A DNA stretch of 64,000 bases. Source: Sorangium aterium (GTDB lineage Bacteria; Myxococcota_A; Polyangia; Polyangiales; Polyangiaceae). The position numbers and the translations under genes were made by a program. Positions 1 to 8,566 of this stretch are shown in pieces. The DNA lies in assembly GCF_028368935.1 (NCBI RefSeq), contig NZ_JAQNDK010000005.1, positions 248,001 to 312,000 on the forward strand, written 5' to 3'. The notes under the pieces were generated by a model. The model was not told the DNA's origin. It was given only the letters and a program-made list of their open reading frames with translations, and ran no database searches. Numbering within the stretch: position 1 is the stretch's first letter; every line of letters starts with the position of its first letter.

Positions 1-1752
1 GTCCGGGCGCTTCGCCTCGCGGATCTGCTCGGCGAGCGGCGCGGGCTCGTCGTCGGCGTCCTCGACGCCGAAGATGACGCCCATCGTCCCGACCATGACC
101 TCGCGCGCGCCGAACGAGCCGATGAGGCCGACGTTGATGCGCCAGTCGAACCCGAGCGGGGCGGTCACCGGCTCGAGCGCGCGCCCCACGCTGCCGGCGA
201 TGCTCGACTCGAGCGACGTCGCCGCGCTCTCGGCCGCTGCGGCCGGAGCCTCGTGCGGCGCGGCGCCCGGCATAGGGACCTTCAAGAGCACCCACAGCAC
301 GGCCGAGACGGCCAGGATCACGGTCCCGACGTCGCGCGTGAACCGCCACGCCGCCTGGCCCGCCTTGCGGACCACGAGCCGCGGCTCGGGGCTGCGGTAC
401 GCCGGCATCTCCAGCACCATCGGGAGCGAGCGCCCGCGGGTCGCCGTGCGCCGGAGCAAGAGCGAGGCGACGAGCCCGGAGAAGATGCCGGCGACGTAGA
501 GCGCGACGAAGAGCAGCGCCTGCACCCAGGGGCCGTGGGCCGCGAAGAACGTCGTCAGGAGGAGCGCGTAGGTCGGGATCCGCGCCGAGCAGGCCATGAG
601 CGGCAGGACGAGGATCGCCGTGAGCCGCTCGCGCGGGTCGCGCAGGATGCGCGTGGCGTGCACGGCGGGCACCGCGCACGCGTGCCCCATCAGCAGCGGG
701 AGGAACGCCCGGCCGCTCAGCCCCATCAGCTGGAGCAGGCGGTCGACGAGGAAGGCGCCGCGCGCGAGGTACCCGCTCGCCTCGAGCAGCTCCATGGCGA
801 TCGTGAGGATCACGATCTGCGGCATGAACGCGAGCACCGTCCCCGCGCCGCCGAGCAGGCCGTCGACGACGAACGAGGCGGCGAGCCCCCCGCCGAGGGT
901 GCGGGACACGAGGCTGCCGAGCTGACCGATCGCCGCGTCGAGCGCCTCGGTGACCGGGGTGGCCACGAGGAACACGGCGGCGAAGAGGAGCGCCATGAGC
1001 CCGAGGAACAGCACCGGGCCGGCCGCCGGGTGGAGCAGCACGGCGTCCGCGCGCGCGGTGAACGTCCTCCGTCGCTCCGCGCCGGCATCGCGGCGCGGCG
1101 GCTCGACGTACGCGGCGCGCGCGACCTCATCCGGGTCCCACGCCGCGGCGCCGGGGGGCTTCACGGCGCCCGACGCGATCGCGTCGAGCCGCGCGGCCGC
1201 AGCGTCGAGCACCACGCCGCGCGCGGCCGGGTCCCTCGCGCTCACGAGCAGCACCGGCAGGCCGATGGCGCGCTCGAGGGCGCCGATGTCGAGCCCGCGC
1301 CCCTCGCCCTCGAGCACGTCGCGCTGCGTGGCGACGACGAGCGGGGCGAGCCCGCGCCGCACGAGCTCACGCGTGAGCCGCAACCCGAGCGCGAGCTGCG
1401 TGGCGTCCACCACCTGGACGACGAGGCGCGGCCGCTCTTCCGCGCCGGTGCGATCGAGGAAGCGGCGCGCGACGCCCTCGTCCGTCGCCGGATCGACGAC
1501 GGCCTCGATCGAGTAGAGCCCGGGGAGATCCGCGATCGTCGCGACGGCCCCGCCCGCGAGGCGGACGTCGGCCGTGAGGATCTCGACCGTGATGCCCGGG
1601 AAGTTGCCGACGTGCGCGCTGCCCCCGGTCAGCCGGTTGAACAGCGACGATTTGCCCGAGTTCGGCCGCCCGAGCAGCGCGATGAGCGGCCGCTCGGCCG
1701 ACGCCGGGAGGCGCTCCGCGCGTGCGCCTGAAAAGTCGAGCGAGGCGGTCAT
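1..1752 (-). CDS. feoB: Ferrous iron transport protein B, C-terminus outside window
   Basis: Inner-membrane Fe(II) permease with a cytoplasmic N-terminal GTPase domain; 584 codons are visible and the rest lies beyond the window edge. The G1 loop GRPNSGKSS is at residues 28-36, switch I GNFPGIT at 49-55 and G3 DLPG at 75-78. The G4 position reads TQRD (142-145) instead of the usual NxxD. Hydrophobic helices begin near residue 240, and the gate-like GHACAVPAVHATR lies near residue 355, matching the conserved FeoB pore segment. The ATG shares four bases with the feoA stop (ATGA), so the two genes are translationally coupled. The family assignment is firm; the odd G4 could lower guanine specificity, which is inference. 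Confidence 0.95.
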   Translation of the reverse strand, partial: MTASLDFSGARAERLPASAERPLIALLGRPNSGKSSLFNRLTGGSAHVGNFPGITVEILTADVRLAGGAVATIADLPGLYSIEAVVDPATDEGVARRFLDRTGAEERPRLVVQVVDATQLALGLRLTRELVRRGLAPLVVATQRDVLEGEGRGLDIGALERAIGLPVLLVSARDPAARGVVLDAAAARLDAIASGAVKPPGAAAWDPDEVARAAYVEPPRRDAGAERRRTFTARADAVLLHPAAGPVLFLGLMALLFAAVFLVATPVTEALDAAIGQLGSLVSRTLGGGLAASFVVDGLLGGAGTVLAFMPQIVILTIAMELLEASGYLARGAFLVDRLLQLMGLSGRAFLPLLMGHACAVPAVHATRILRDPRERLTAILVLPLMACSARIPTYALLLTTFFAAHGPWVQALLFVALYVAGIFSGLVASLLLRRTATRGRSLPMVLEMPAYRSPEPRLVVRKAGQAAWRFTRDVGTVILAVSAVLWVLLKVPMPGAAPHEAPAAAAESAATSLESSIAGSVGRALEPVTAPLGFDWRINVGLIGSFGAREVMVGTMGVIFGVEDADDEPAPLAEQIREAKRPD

Positions 1753-2111
1753 CCGACCCGCCGCTGCGAGGGCAGGGGTGCCACGAGGATCGAGCGCGCG
1801 AGCGTCGCGTTGATCGCGAGCTCCCCGCCCGACCCGGTGCGCACGTGGAGCGGGCCGCCGAACGCCGCGCGCCGCATCGACGTGAGCGTCTGGCCGGGAC
1901 CGAGCCCCATCGCGCCGAGCCACGCGGCGAGCTCGGCGTCGAGGCCGACCTCGACCACGATCACGCGCTCACCGGCGCGCACCTCCGAGAGCGGACCCGC
2001 AGGAGCCGCGGCGCTGGCGTCGTGCGCCCGCGCCTCCGTGCCGGCCACGCCGCCGGCCGAGTCCACATCGGCGAAGCTCACGTCAAACTGGGGAGGAACG
2101 CTGGAAACCAT
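1749..2111 (-). CDS. feoA: Ferrous iron transport protein A (FeoA, SH3-like)
   Basis: Small cytoplasmic partner of FeoB, 120 residues from the chosen start MVSSVPPQ. The C-terminal 75 residues form the FeoA SH3-like fold signature: RAGERVIVVEVGLDAELAAW, then MGLGPGQ, and a closing GGELAINATLARSILV. The first 45 residues are a low-complexity Ala/Pro leader, longer than in typical 75-85 residue FeoA proteins. The frame is open upstream to 2321, but that part covers a Fur-like box and codes poorly, so ATG at 2111 is preferred. The gene overlaps feoB by four bases. FeoA proteins are known to assist FeoB-mediated Fe(II) uptake; here the operon order is feoA-feoB with no feoC visible. Confidence 0.88.
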   Translation of the reverse strand: MVSSVPPQFDVSFADVDSAGGVAGTEARAHDASAAAPAGPLSEVRAGERVIVVEVGLDAELAAWLGAMGLGPGQTLTSMRRAAFGGPLHVRTGSGGELAINATLARSILVAPLPSQRRVG

Positions 2112-2127
2112 GGGCCCCGTCAGATTT

Positions 2128-2142
2128 TGAAAATCAATTTCA
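2128..2142 (-). promoter_or_regulatory. Fur-like box upstream of feoAB
   Basis: TGAAAATCAATTTCA has the 7-1-7 inverted-repeat form of Fur boxes (TGATAATnATTATCA), matching 11 of the 14 arm positions. It lies in a short AT-rich patch of otherwise GC-rich DNA, 17 bases before the feoA ATG. This is where a repressor would block the promoter. Iron repression of feoAB by Fur is well established in other bacteria; here it is inferred from the site. Confidence 0.6.
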
Positions 2143-2668
2143 AATCTAATGGCATTGTGAACGGTCTCGGCCGGGATGTCGAGCGCCTCTCGACCAGCTG
2201 CCGTGGCGGCTGACCGCTCCGGGTGGCGGCGACGCCTTTTCTTCCTGTTCCTGCCCAGGCGGCCAACCATTCCTTGTCCTGGAGATAGCCGCGTCGCTCC
2301 GTGCTCCGGGGCCCGGCGCACCCCCGATCGGCTCTCCGGCGAGCGGCCGTCGCGCGTCTGCCGAGACCGCGGAGCGGAGCGCGCGAAGCATTCGGGTCGG
2401 GCGAGCCATCCGATTCACCGGGCCGCGGCGGAGCCTCGGCCAGAGCGACGGCGGTCCGCGGATTGTCCTCCAGGGGCCCATTCTACCATGGGTGCGCGAC
2501 GCGAGCGCCTCACGGCGTCCACCGCAGACCCGCCGCTCCCTAACGACGCGCGACGCGCGCCACGCGCGCCACGCGCGAAGGGACGCAGCGGCTCCTGCGC
2601 GGTGTAATGAGCCCCGATGGCTGCGTCTCCCGGGATGAGCGGCCCGTGGGTCGCCGAAAGGAAGAGCC
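2143..2668. other. Intergenic region between divergent feoA and HMA gene
   Basis: About 520 bases without a convincing gene. Frames are open in several registers, but none has a start with a ribosome-binding site or protein-like composition. The promoters of feoAB (leftward) and of the small HMA protein (rightward) must both lie here. No clear hairpin was found. Confidence 0.5.
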
Positions 2669-2890
2669 ATGAAAGAGACCATGCTCCAGGTGGACGGGAT
2701 GAGCTGCCCGTCCTGCGTCCGCCACATCGACAGCGCGCTTCGCGAGCTCGGCGGCGGCGTGACCAGGGTCGACGTGCGCCTGCGCGAGGGCATCGTCGTC
2801 GTGCAGCACGATCCGGCGAGCGCGCCCGTGGACGCCCTCGTCGAGGCCGTGCGCGGGGCCGGCTACGGCGTGCGCCCGCGCGCCGCCTGA
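2669..2890 (+). CDS. Small heavy-metal-associated (HMA) domain protein, CopZ-like
   Basis: A 73-residue single HMA domain, the size of CopZ/Atx1 copper chaperones. The metal loop GMSCPSC at residues 10-16 gives the MxCxxC ligand pair, and the remaining pattern (VRHIDSAL, VDVRLREGIVVVQHD, LVEAVRGAGYGV) is the ferredoxin-like beta-alpha-beta HMA fold. A good ribosome-binding site, AAGGAAGAG, lies just before the ATG. It probably shuttles Cu(I) or another soft metal in the cytoplasm. No P-type ATPase or copper regulator is adjacent, so the partner is unknown. Placement beside feoAB suggests a metal-homeostasis neighbourhood, but it is divergently transcribed. Confidence 0.88.
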   Translation: MKETMLQVDGMSCPSCVRHIDSALRELGGGVTRVDVRLREGIVVVQHDPASAPVDALVEAVRGAGYGVRPRAA

Positions 2891-3421
2891 ATGCACGCAG
2901 CGCCCGCGGCGCGTGGCCTCGTATGAGCGCACCGCGCCGCGAGATCTCCCTCGCCGCGCTCGACGCTGCAGGGAGAAATTTACCGGTTAACCCAAGCGGG
3001 AGCCAGCTCACAGATGTGACCGTCTCCACGAGCTCCGGGGCGCGCTCGTCCCGGCAGGCGCCGAGGCCCCGCGCCGCCCTTCGTGGCGCTGGACAATGAA
3101 CCGATTAAGTGGTTTCCTTTCCGCGCTTCCCGCGTGCCACGGGCCATGTCGTAGGAGTCGTTTGTGAGCCCCGGTCCGCGGTTTCTTGGTTTCTTCATTC
3201 TCGTGGGCCCGCGGACTGACTAGGTCCTCTCCTCACCGTGGGTTCCTCCCAGGTCTGGCCATGCAGCACGGCATTTGCGCCATTCGCGCGCTGCCCGCGG
3301 TGCTGCGCGGCGTGCAGGGCCCGGTCGACCTGCAGAACGCGAAGGATTCACCGTGCGGTCACGCAGGGTCGAAGCCGGACGTCGCCAGGTGCAGTCAGGG
3401 GAGAGGCAGAAGGAGATCACG
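2891..3421. other. Intergenic, leader of the GH5 gene
   Basis: 530 bases with no supportable gene. The last part before 3422 carries a strong ribosome-binding site (AGAAGGAGAT at about 3409-3417) for the GH5 lipoprotein. A less GC-rich patch near 2975-2995 and 3095-3210 probably holds the promoter; no exact boxes can be assigned. Confidence 0.4.
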
Positions 3422-4687
3422 ATGCGCGTTCTTCATGGGTCGGTGGCTGGTTGGACCGGAGCAGCCCTCATGGCGCTGGGCCTCTCCGCGGGATGCGGAG
3501 GCGACTCGGATGACCAGCAGGGCTCGGGGCAGGAGACGACCGGAGCGGGCGGCGGCGCATCGGGCGCGGGCGGGGGGGCCACGGGAGCCACGTCCGGCGC
3601 CGATGGCACGACGTCGAGCAGCGGCGTCACGTCCGGCGCCGGCGGCGCTACCTCGAGCAGCGGCGCCACGTCGGGCGCCGGCGGCGCCACGTCGGGCAGC
3701 GGGGCCACGTCCGGCGCCGGCGGCGCCACCTCGAGCGCGGGCGCCGGGGGCGGGGGTGACCAGGAGTCGCCGGGGTTCTCGGTGCGCGGCCGCTTCCTCT
3801 ACGACCGTTGCGGCGAGAAGGTGCTGCTCCGGGGCATCAACGAGATGGTCGTGTGGCTGTCGTCGGGGCCCGACGGCCTGCCGGAGTTCGCGGAGATCGC
3901 GAAGACCGGCGCCAACGCGGTGCGGATCGTCTGGCTCGCCACGGAGTCCTCGGCGGGCCTCGATCAGGCCATCACGAACGCGCTCGCGCAGAAGCTCATT
4001 CCGATCGTCGAGCTCCACGACGCCACGGGGAAATGGGATCTCCTGCCGAGCCTCGTCGACTACTGGACGAGGGCGGATGTCGTCGCCGTGATCAAGAAGC
4101 ATGAGCAGAGCTTGCTCGTCAACATCGGCAACGAGGTCGGGGACCAGGTGGACAACGCGGCGTGGGAGGCGGGCTACAAGCAGGCCATCACCCGGATGCG
4201 CGGCGCCGGCATCACGGTCCCGCTCGTGATCGACGCCTCGAAGTGGGGGCAGAACATCGACCAGCTCCAGGCCGTCGGCCCCGCGCTCGTCAAGCACGAC
4301 CCGAACATCCTGCTCAGCGTCCACATGTGGTGGACGGACGGGAGCGGCGCCACGATCACGAAGGAGCTGCAGGAGTCCGTGGCGCTGAACCTGCCTTTGA
4401 TGGTCGGCGAGTTCGCGCAGCACGCCGTGTACGAGTGCGGCAAGCACCCGTTCGATTACAAGACGCTCCTGGCGAAGAGCGTCGAGCTCGAGGTGGGGTG
4501 GCTCGCCTGGTCGTGGGGCGCCGTCAAGAACAGCGACTGTCAGAGCGACGGGCCGTTCGACATGACGACCAACGGGACCTTCGCGGGGCTCACCGGCTGG
4601 GGTCGCGAGGTCGCGGTGACCGACCCGAACAGCATCCAGAACACGTCGGTGCGCCCGCGCTCGATCGAGACCGGATCGTGCAGGTAG
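3422..4687 (+). CDS. Lipoprotein GH5 glycanase (probable endo-beta-mannanase or cellulase)
   Basis: 421-residue secreted lipoprotein. Residues 1-25 are a lipoprotein signal ending in the lipobox LSAGC. Residues 30-110 are a Gly/Ala/Ser/Thr spacer built of repeated TSGAGGATS-like units. From about residue 118 runs a GH5 TIM barrel: FSVRGRFLYDRCGEKVLLRG, GANAVRIVW, the proton donor in NIGNE (E238), the substrate-site stretch SVHMWW, and the nucleophile in MVGEF (E330). Overall pattern and length best fit the GH5_8 mannanase group, though other beta-1,4-glucan activities are possible. The ATG at 3422 is chosen for its signal peptide and AGAAGGAGAT site; the frame is open further upstream without protein character. 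It fits a cell-surface plant-polysaccharide role with the neighbouring beta-propeller lipoprotein. Confidence 0.9.
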   Translation: MRVLHGSVAGWTGAALMALGLSAGCGGDSDDQQGSGQETTGAGGGASGAGGGATGATSGADGTTSSSGVTSGAGGATSSSGATSGAGGATSGSGATSGAGGATSSAGAGGGGDQESPGFSVRGRFLYDRCGEKVLLRGINEMVVWLSSGPDGLPEFAEIAKTGANAVRIVWLATESSAGLDQAITNALAQKLIPIVELHDATGKWDLLPSLVDYWTRADVVAVIKKHEQSLLVNIGNEVGDQVDNAAWEAGYKQAITRMRGAGITVPLVIDASKWGQNIDQLQAVGPALVKHDPNILLSVHMWWTDGSGATITKELQESVALNLPLMVGEFAQHAVYECGKHPFDYKTLLAKSVELEVGWLAWSWGAVKNSDCQSDGPFDMTTNGTFAGLTGWGREVAVTDPNSIQNTSVRPRSIETGSCR

Positions 4688-5013
4688 CGGCGTGACGGCG
4701 CCCCCTGACCCCGGGCGTCCCTAGTTCGCGAGGACCGCAGACGAGCGAGGCTCGGTCAGCGGGCCGAACGTCGGTGCAAAGGCCGCGGCGCCTCGCGGAC
4801 CCCTTCGCGGCGCCGATCTACGAGCGCATGGCGCGCGTTACCTCGGGCAACAGCCGTCCGATGCCTTCCGGAGCGCACGCCGCCGCTCTATTGCTTGGAC
4901 CTGACGAGCCCTGTCGCCCGCGGACCGTGAGGTGGTATGCCGGTGCGGCCCAGGTGGCGCCTGCGATGTCGCGCCGTCCATCGACGGAAGGGCTCGAGAA
5001 GAGAGGCGATTCG
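4688..5013. other. Intergenic between two lipoprotein genes
   Basis: 326 bases. The reading frame of the downstream lipoprotein is open through it but lacks a signal peptide, so it is treated as non-coding. No hairpin terminator with a U-run was found after the GH5 stop. Confidence 0.4.
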
Positions 5014-7140
5014 ATGATCTGGCTTATCCGAGCGGCGGGGTGCGTGCTCCTCGCCATGGCGTGCGGGTGCGGTGGAGGCGGCAACGGGACGGGCGGCGCG
5101 GGCGCCGGCAGCGCGACCGGAGGCGGGGCGAGCGGCGCTGGCGGCTCGGACGGCGCCGGCGGCTCGGGCGGGCCAGGCGGCGGCGCCGCGGAGGAGCTGC
5201 CGCTCCAGTGGACGAAGATCGACCCCGTCCGGACGGTGGGCAACGTCTTCGGGAACCAACTCTATGGCTTCAACCGCCTGTTCGTCACCTCGAAGGACAC
5301 GGTGCTCGGCACGGCCGTCGGCCAGGACAGCGAGGGTCTCTTCCGGTCGACGGATCGCGGGGCGACGTGGACCGGGGTCACCAACAACGGGGTCGGCCCG
5401 GGCGGCGGAACCGACCTCCTCGGGGAGTTGATGCCCATCGATCTGACGGTGCGCGCCGAGGCCGGCGGGCGCCTGTTCGCCCTCTCCTGGTACCGGGGCC
5501 GGACGAATGACACCTCGGGGGGGCTTTACGTGTCGGAAGACGACGGCGTCACCTGGTCCGCCCTGATCGACGAGGGCGGCCCCGCGATCGGCGAGCTGCT
5601 CGTCGTGAACGCCGAGCGCCTCCTCGTGACGACGGTCGAGGGGGTGAAGCAGTCGACGGACGGGGGCCGGACGTGGGAGTTCCTCGGCCCTGCCATCGGC
5701 CAGTTCCAGGGGATCACCCTCGACCGGAACGGCGCTGTCCACGTCGCGTCCAGCGCTGTTGTCGCGCGGAAGAACCCGGAGGAACGGTGGTTCGAGTACC
5801 TCGTCGGCGAGGATCTGACGCGCCCCGCTCGCGGCCTCGTGTTCCTCGAGAGCATGGCGGATGGCACGCTGCTCGGCAGCGACACGAGCCAGCACATGGT
5901 CCGCTCGCGGGACTACGGTGATAGCTGGACGATCGTCCCCGGGATGGAGCCGATCGGCGAACCCCACCAGCTTGTGCAGCTCCGGTCGGGCAGCCACGTG
6001 GGCGTGACCGCCTCCGGCCTGTGGTACTCGCACGACTACGGCTCTTCCTGGGCCAAGCTGAGGGCGCCGGAGCCGGGGCCCTGGAGCACGGCGGCGCAGC
6101 TCTCCGACGGCTCGCTGCTGGTGTCGTGGTATCACAGCGACTTTGGAAGCACCAAGGGCCGGCTGTACATCAGCGCGCCGTTCGCCGGGGAGGCGCCCGC
6201 GTCCTCGGCGCCGGCGGTGGTTCGCCCGGATACGTGCAAGGATGGAGCGCTGTCCGAGGGAGAGGAGCGCACGGACTGCGGCGGCGTCTGCGGCATGTGC
6301 GAGGACTGGACGCTCCACGGCAGCGCCGCGCATCGCGGGATCTTCGTCTCGTCGACGGGGCGCTGGTACTCGCAGGGCGTGCTTGGCCGCCTCGACGGCT
6401 CCGATGATGAAGGCAACACCTGGCGAGCGCTCGCCGACAGCTTCGCCGTGCCGCAGGTGGAGCAAGCCGGGAGGCTCTACGCGCTCGTCCCCGGCTATCT
6501 GCAGGTCTCGGACGACGACGGCGAGACCTGGTCGCTCATCGCGGGCGAGGGCATGCCCGCGAACCCGAGGCAGCTCGCGGTGATGCCCGACGGCCACATT
6601 TTCGGCTTCTTCGACGACGGCATCTTCGGCTCGGCGGACGGGCAATCCTGGGATTGGCTCCTGAGAAACGTCTCGTGGGCGCGCCTGCTCGTGGGTCCGG
6701 ATCAGCGCCTCCTGGCGGTCCATGACCACGGTGTCGGGAGGATGAACGCTGCCCAGGACGAGCTGGAACCGGTGGAACTACAGGGTATCGGCCGCCCCCT
6801 TCAGAACGTCGTGATCGCCGGCGACACGATCTACGCCGTCAGCGAGGCCGAGCTCTTCGTCACGAACGAGACCTTCGCGACGTTCACCTCGAAAGGCATG
6901 CTCCCGCGGGGGGCCGCCGAGATCTTCGCGGGGCCGCACGGCGAGCTCATCACCTACACGCCGAGCACGGGCCCGGACCTCGCCTTCCACATCTCCCGCG
7001 ACGGGGGCGCGACGTGGCAGCCTCGCAACGCAGGGCTGCCCGGGCTGGTCGACGCGGTGGTAGCGCAGCGGCCTGACGGGGGCCTGATGGTCGCCTGCTT
7101 GTCGGGCATCTACAGGAGCGCGCCGATCAGCGCCTGGTGA
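5014..7140 (+). CDS. Lipoprotein with Asp-box (BNR) beta-propeller repeats
   Basis: 708 residues. The start at 5014 gives a lipoprotein signal MIWLIRAAGCVLLAMACGCG; GAGAGG upstream is the likely ribosome-binding site. A Gly/Ala/Ser spacer follows to about residue 60. The rest contains about nine Asp-box motifs (S-x-D-x-G-x-T-W type): STDRGATW, SEDDGVTW, STDGGRTW, SRDYGDSW, SHDYGSSW, SDDEGNTW, SDDDGETW, SADGQSW and SRDGGATW. These mark a Vps10/sialidase/xyloglucanase-like propeller. Near residue 410 a Cys-rich insert (DGALSEGEERTDCGG) of a type common in myxobacterial secreted proteins splits it into two halves. Such proteins bind or cleave glycans; without catalytic residues identified, binding or hydrolysis cannot be decided. 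It follows the GH5 gene in the same direction. Confidence 0.85.
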   Translation: MIWLIRAAGCVLLAMACGCGGGGNGTGGAGAGSATGGGASGAGGSDGAGGSGGPGGGAAEELPLQWTKIDPVRTVGNVFGNQLYGFNRLFVTSKDTVLGTAVGQDSEGLFRSTDRGATWTGVTNNGVGPGGGTDLLGELMPIDLTVRAEAGGRLFALSWYRGRTNDTSGGLYVSEDDGVTWSALIDEGGPAIGELLVVNAERLLVTTVEGVKQSTDGGRTWEFLGPAIGQFQGITLDRNGAVHVASSAVVARKNPEERWFEYLVGEDLTRPARGLVFLESMADGTLLGSDTSQHMVRSRDYGDSWTIVPGMEPIGEPHQLVQLRSGSHVGVTASGLWYSHDYGSSWAKLRAPEPGPWSTAAQLSDGSLLVSWYHSDFGSTKGRLYISAPFAGEAPASSAPAVVRPDTCKDGALSEGEERTDCGGVCGMCEDWTLHGSAAHRGIFVSSTGRWYSQGVLGRLDGSDDEGNTWRALADSFAVPQVEQAGRLYALVPGYLQVSDDDGETWSLIAGEGMPANPRQLAVMPDGHIFGFFDDGIFGSADGQSWDWLLRNVSWARLLVGPDQRLLAVHDHGVGRMNAAQDELEPVELQGIGRPLQNVVIAGDTIYAVSEAELFVTNETFATFTSKGMLPRGAAEIFAGPHGELITYTPSTGPDLAFHISRDGGATWQPRNAGLPGLVDAVVAQRPDGGLMVACLSGIYRSAPISAW

Positions 7141-7194
7141 GGGCGTGGCGCCCCCACCCGCGGGGCGCCGCCACCCGGGTTGCGGAAGCTACGA

Positions 7195-7312
7195 AATCGC
7201 TGCTGTTCCCGGCCGCCGCTCGTCAGCGATCGGTGTCTCTGGCGGGACTGTCCCGCAGGGGCGAACCGTCTCGAGCCATCGGATGCCCCGGGATCTCGGG
7301 AAAGCCGCACCG
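7195..7312 (+). repeat. Dispersed repeat, copy 1 (without ORF)
   Basis: This stretch shares TCTCTGGCGGGACTGT and GGCGAACCGTC, and a following CCCGGGATcTC block, with copy 2 (about 9555-9690). Similarity extends leftward (GCTTCCG, then CAGCAGC/AACAGCA blocks). A third, shorter copy on the other strand lies at 18654-18735. Copy 1 lacks the 75-residue frame that follows copies 2 and 3; after it the sequence diverges toward the end of the LysR gene. Confidence 0.7.
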
Positions 7313-7385
7313 GCTCGTTGTGATGCAGGATCCCATGACTCGGTACAAAGCATCGCTTCAGCCCCTGATACAGAACCTCATGACA

Positions 7386-8438
7386 TCATTCTTCGGCACC
7401 GCGTCCGCCGCGGGGCCCGGCTGCGCTGAGGAGGTCGAGGTGCCTGTGGCCTCTGACCTGCGCCTCCGGTTTCCGGACCAGGCGGCCAACGTGCTCGAGG
7501 GGAGCGATGCGTTCGCCGCCCTCCACGAGGGCTTCGCGCCGGACTCCACGAGCGATTTCGACGGGACGTTGCAGCGCCTGCACCACGAGGGCCGCGAGGC
7601 GGGCGGTCGGGAGCCCCGGTGCCGCCTCTGCCTTGTGCAGGGCCAGGGGGAGCGCGGGCAGCGCCGGCAGCCCGGCCTCCCCGGAGCCGAGCGCCCGCAC
7701 GCCGGCGGGCAGGCCGATCGGCGTGCGCACGGTGAGCCCGAGCCCTGCCGCCGCCGCGGCCCAGAGCCCGCCCAGGTCCGGGCTGGTGAACGCGAGCCGC
7801 CACGGGATGCCAGCGCGATCGAGCGCCGCCGCGGCGGCATCCCGGAACCGGCACGGCGCCTCGATGGCCAGGAGCGGCAGCGGCTCGCCCTCCGCCCCGG
7901 TCCACGCAGAGCACCCCGCGGCCGACCCGATCCAGCGCATCGGCAGCTCGGCCAGACGCTCGCCGTGCGGCGCGCCCATACCGTCGCCCCACGCGAGCGC
8001 GAGATCGAGCCGGCCCGACGTGACCCGCTCGAGCAGCTCCGCATTGCGCGCGACCCGCACCTCGATCCGCACCCTCGGGTGGGCGCGCGAAAACCGCCCG
8101 AGCACCTCGGAGAGCAGCACGTCACCGAAGTCCTGTTGCAGGCCGAGCCGGACCCAGCCCTCGAGATCGACGCCGCGGACCGCGGCCGCCGCCTCGTCGT
8201 TCAGCTCGAGCAGGCGGCGGGCGTACGCCAGCATCGTCTCGCCTGCCTCCGTCAGCGCGAGACCGCGCCCGGCCTTGCGAAAGAGCGGCGTGCCCGCCTG
8301 CTCCTCCAGCTTCTTGAGCTGAGCGCTCACCGCCGAGGTCGACCGGCCCACCCGGTTCGCCGCCCTGGCGAAGCTGCCCAGCTCCATCCCCGTGACGAAG
8401 CTGCGCAGCACGTCGAGATCGAAGGTGACGCGTTGCAT
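7386..8438 (-). CDS. LysR-family transcriptional regulator with unusual C-terminal tail
   Basis: 350 residues from the ATG at 8438 (MQRVTFDLDVLRSFV). The N-terminal winged helix is clear: LGSFARAANRVGRSTSAVSAQLKKLEEQ, then TPLFRKAGRGLALTEAGE. The effector domain covers about residues 90-290 (VRLGLQQDFGDVLLSEVLGRF; LDLALAWGD; AAAGLGLTVR). LysR proteins normally end after the ALHK...LVVQALQ segment, which falls near 7569. The last 60 residues here are Arg/Gly-rich and lack domain character; opposite-strand codons in 7381-7600 look better. The 3' end therefore seems to have been replaced by foreign sequence next to repeat copy 1. Divergent from the cupin lipoprotein gene, which it may control through the palindrome at 8488-8513. 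Its ligand is unknown. Confidence 0.85.
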   Translation of the reverse strand: MQRVTFDLDVLRSFVTGMELGSFARAANRVGRSTSAVSAQLKKLEEQAGTPLFRKAGRGLALTEAGETMLAYARRLLELNDEAAAAVRGVDLEGWVRLGLQQDFGDVLLSEVLGRFSRAHPRVRIEVRVARNAELLERVTSGRLDLALAWGDGMGAPHGERLAELPMRWIGSAAGCSAWTGAEGEPLPLLAIEAPCRFRDAAAAALDRAGIPWRLAFTSPDLGGLWAAAAAGLGLTVRTPIGLPAGVRALGSGEAGLPALPALPLALHKAEAAPGLPTARLAALVVQALQRPVEIARGVRREALVEGGERIAPLEHVGRLVRKPEAQVRGHRHLDLLSAAGPRGGRGAEE

Positions 8439-8487
8439 GCCAACCGTCCCGTTTTTCTGAACTATCCGTACCAAACTTCCTGATTTT

Positions 8488-8513
8488 CAGCATGATGGTG
8501 CTCCGTCATGCTG
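8488..8513. promoter_or_regulatory. Inverted repeat in the LysR/cupin divergent promoter region
   Basis: CAGCATGA and TCATGCTG form a perfect 8-base inverted repeat with a 10-base spacer. It lies between the LysR ATG (8438) and the cupin ATG (8567), where LysR regulators usually bind. It could be the operator; a different dimeric regulator is also possible. Confidence 0.45.
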
Positions 8514-8566
8514 GTGGCGTCAAGGCGAGCCGGAGCCGCCTGACAGAGCACAAGGACCCACACTCC

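Noticed and set aside
253-1731. Long plus-strand frame of 492 residues
   Set aside because: Antisense shadow of feoB; composition is Arg/Ala/Glu only and no start site is present.
4888-6729. Minus-strand frame of 613 residues
   Set aside because: Mirror of the Asp-box lipoprotein gene, which has a signal peptide and clear repeats on the plus strand.
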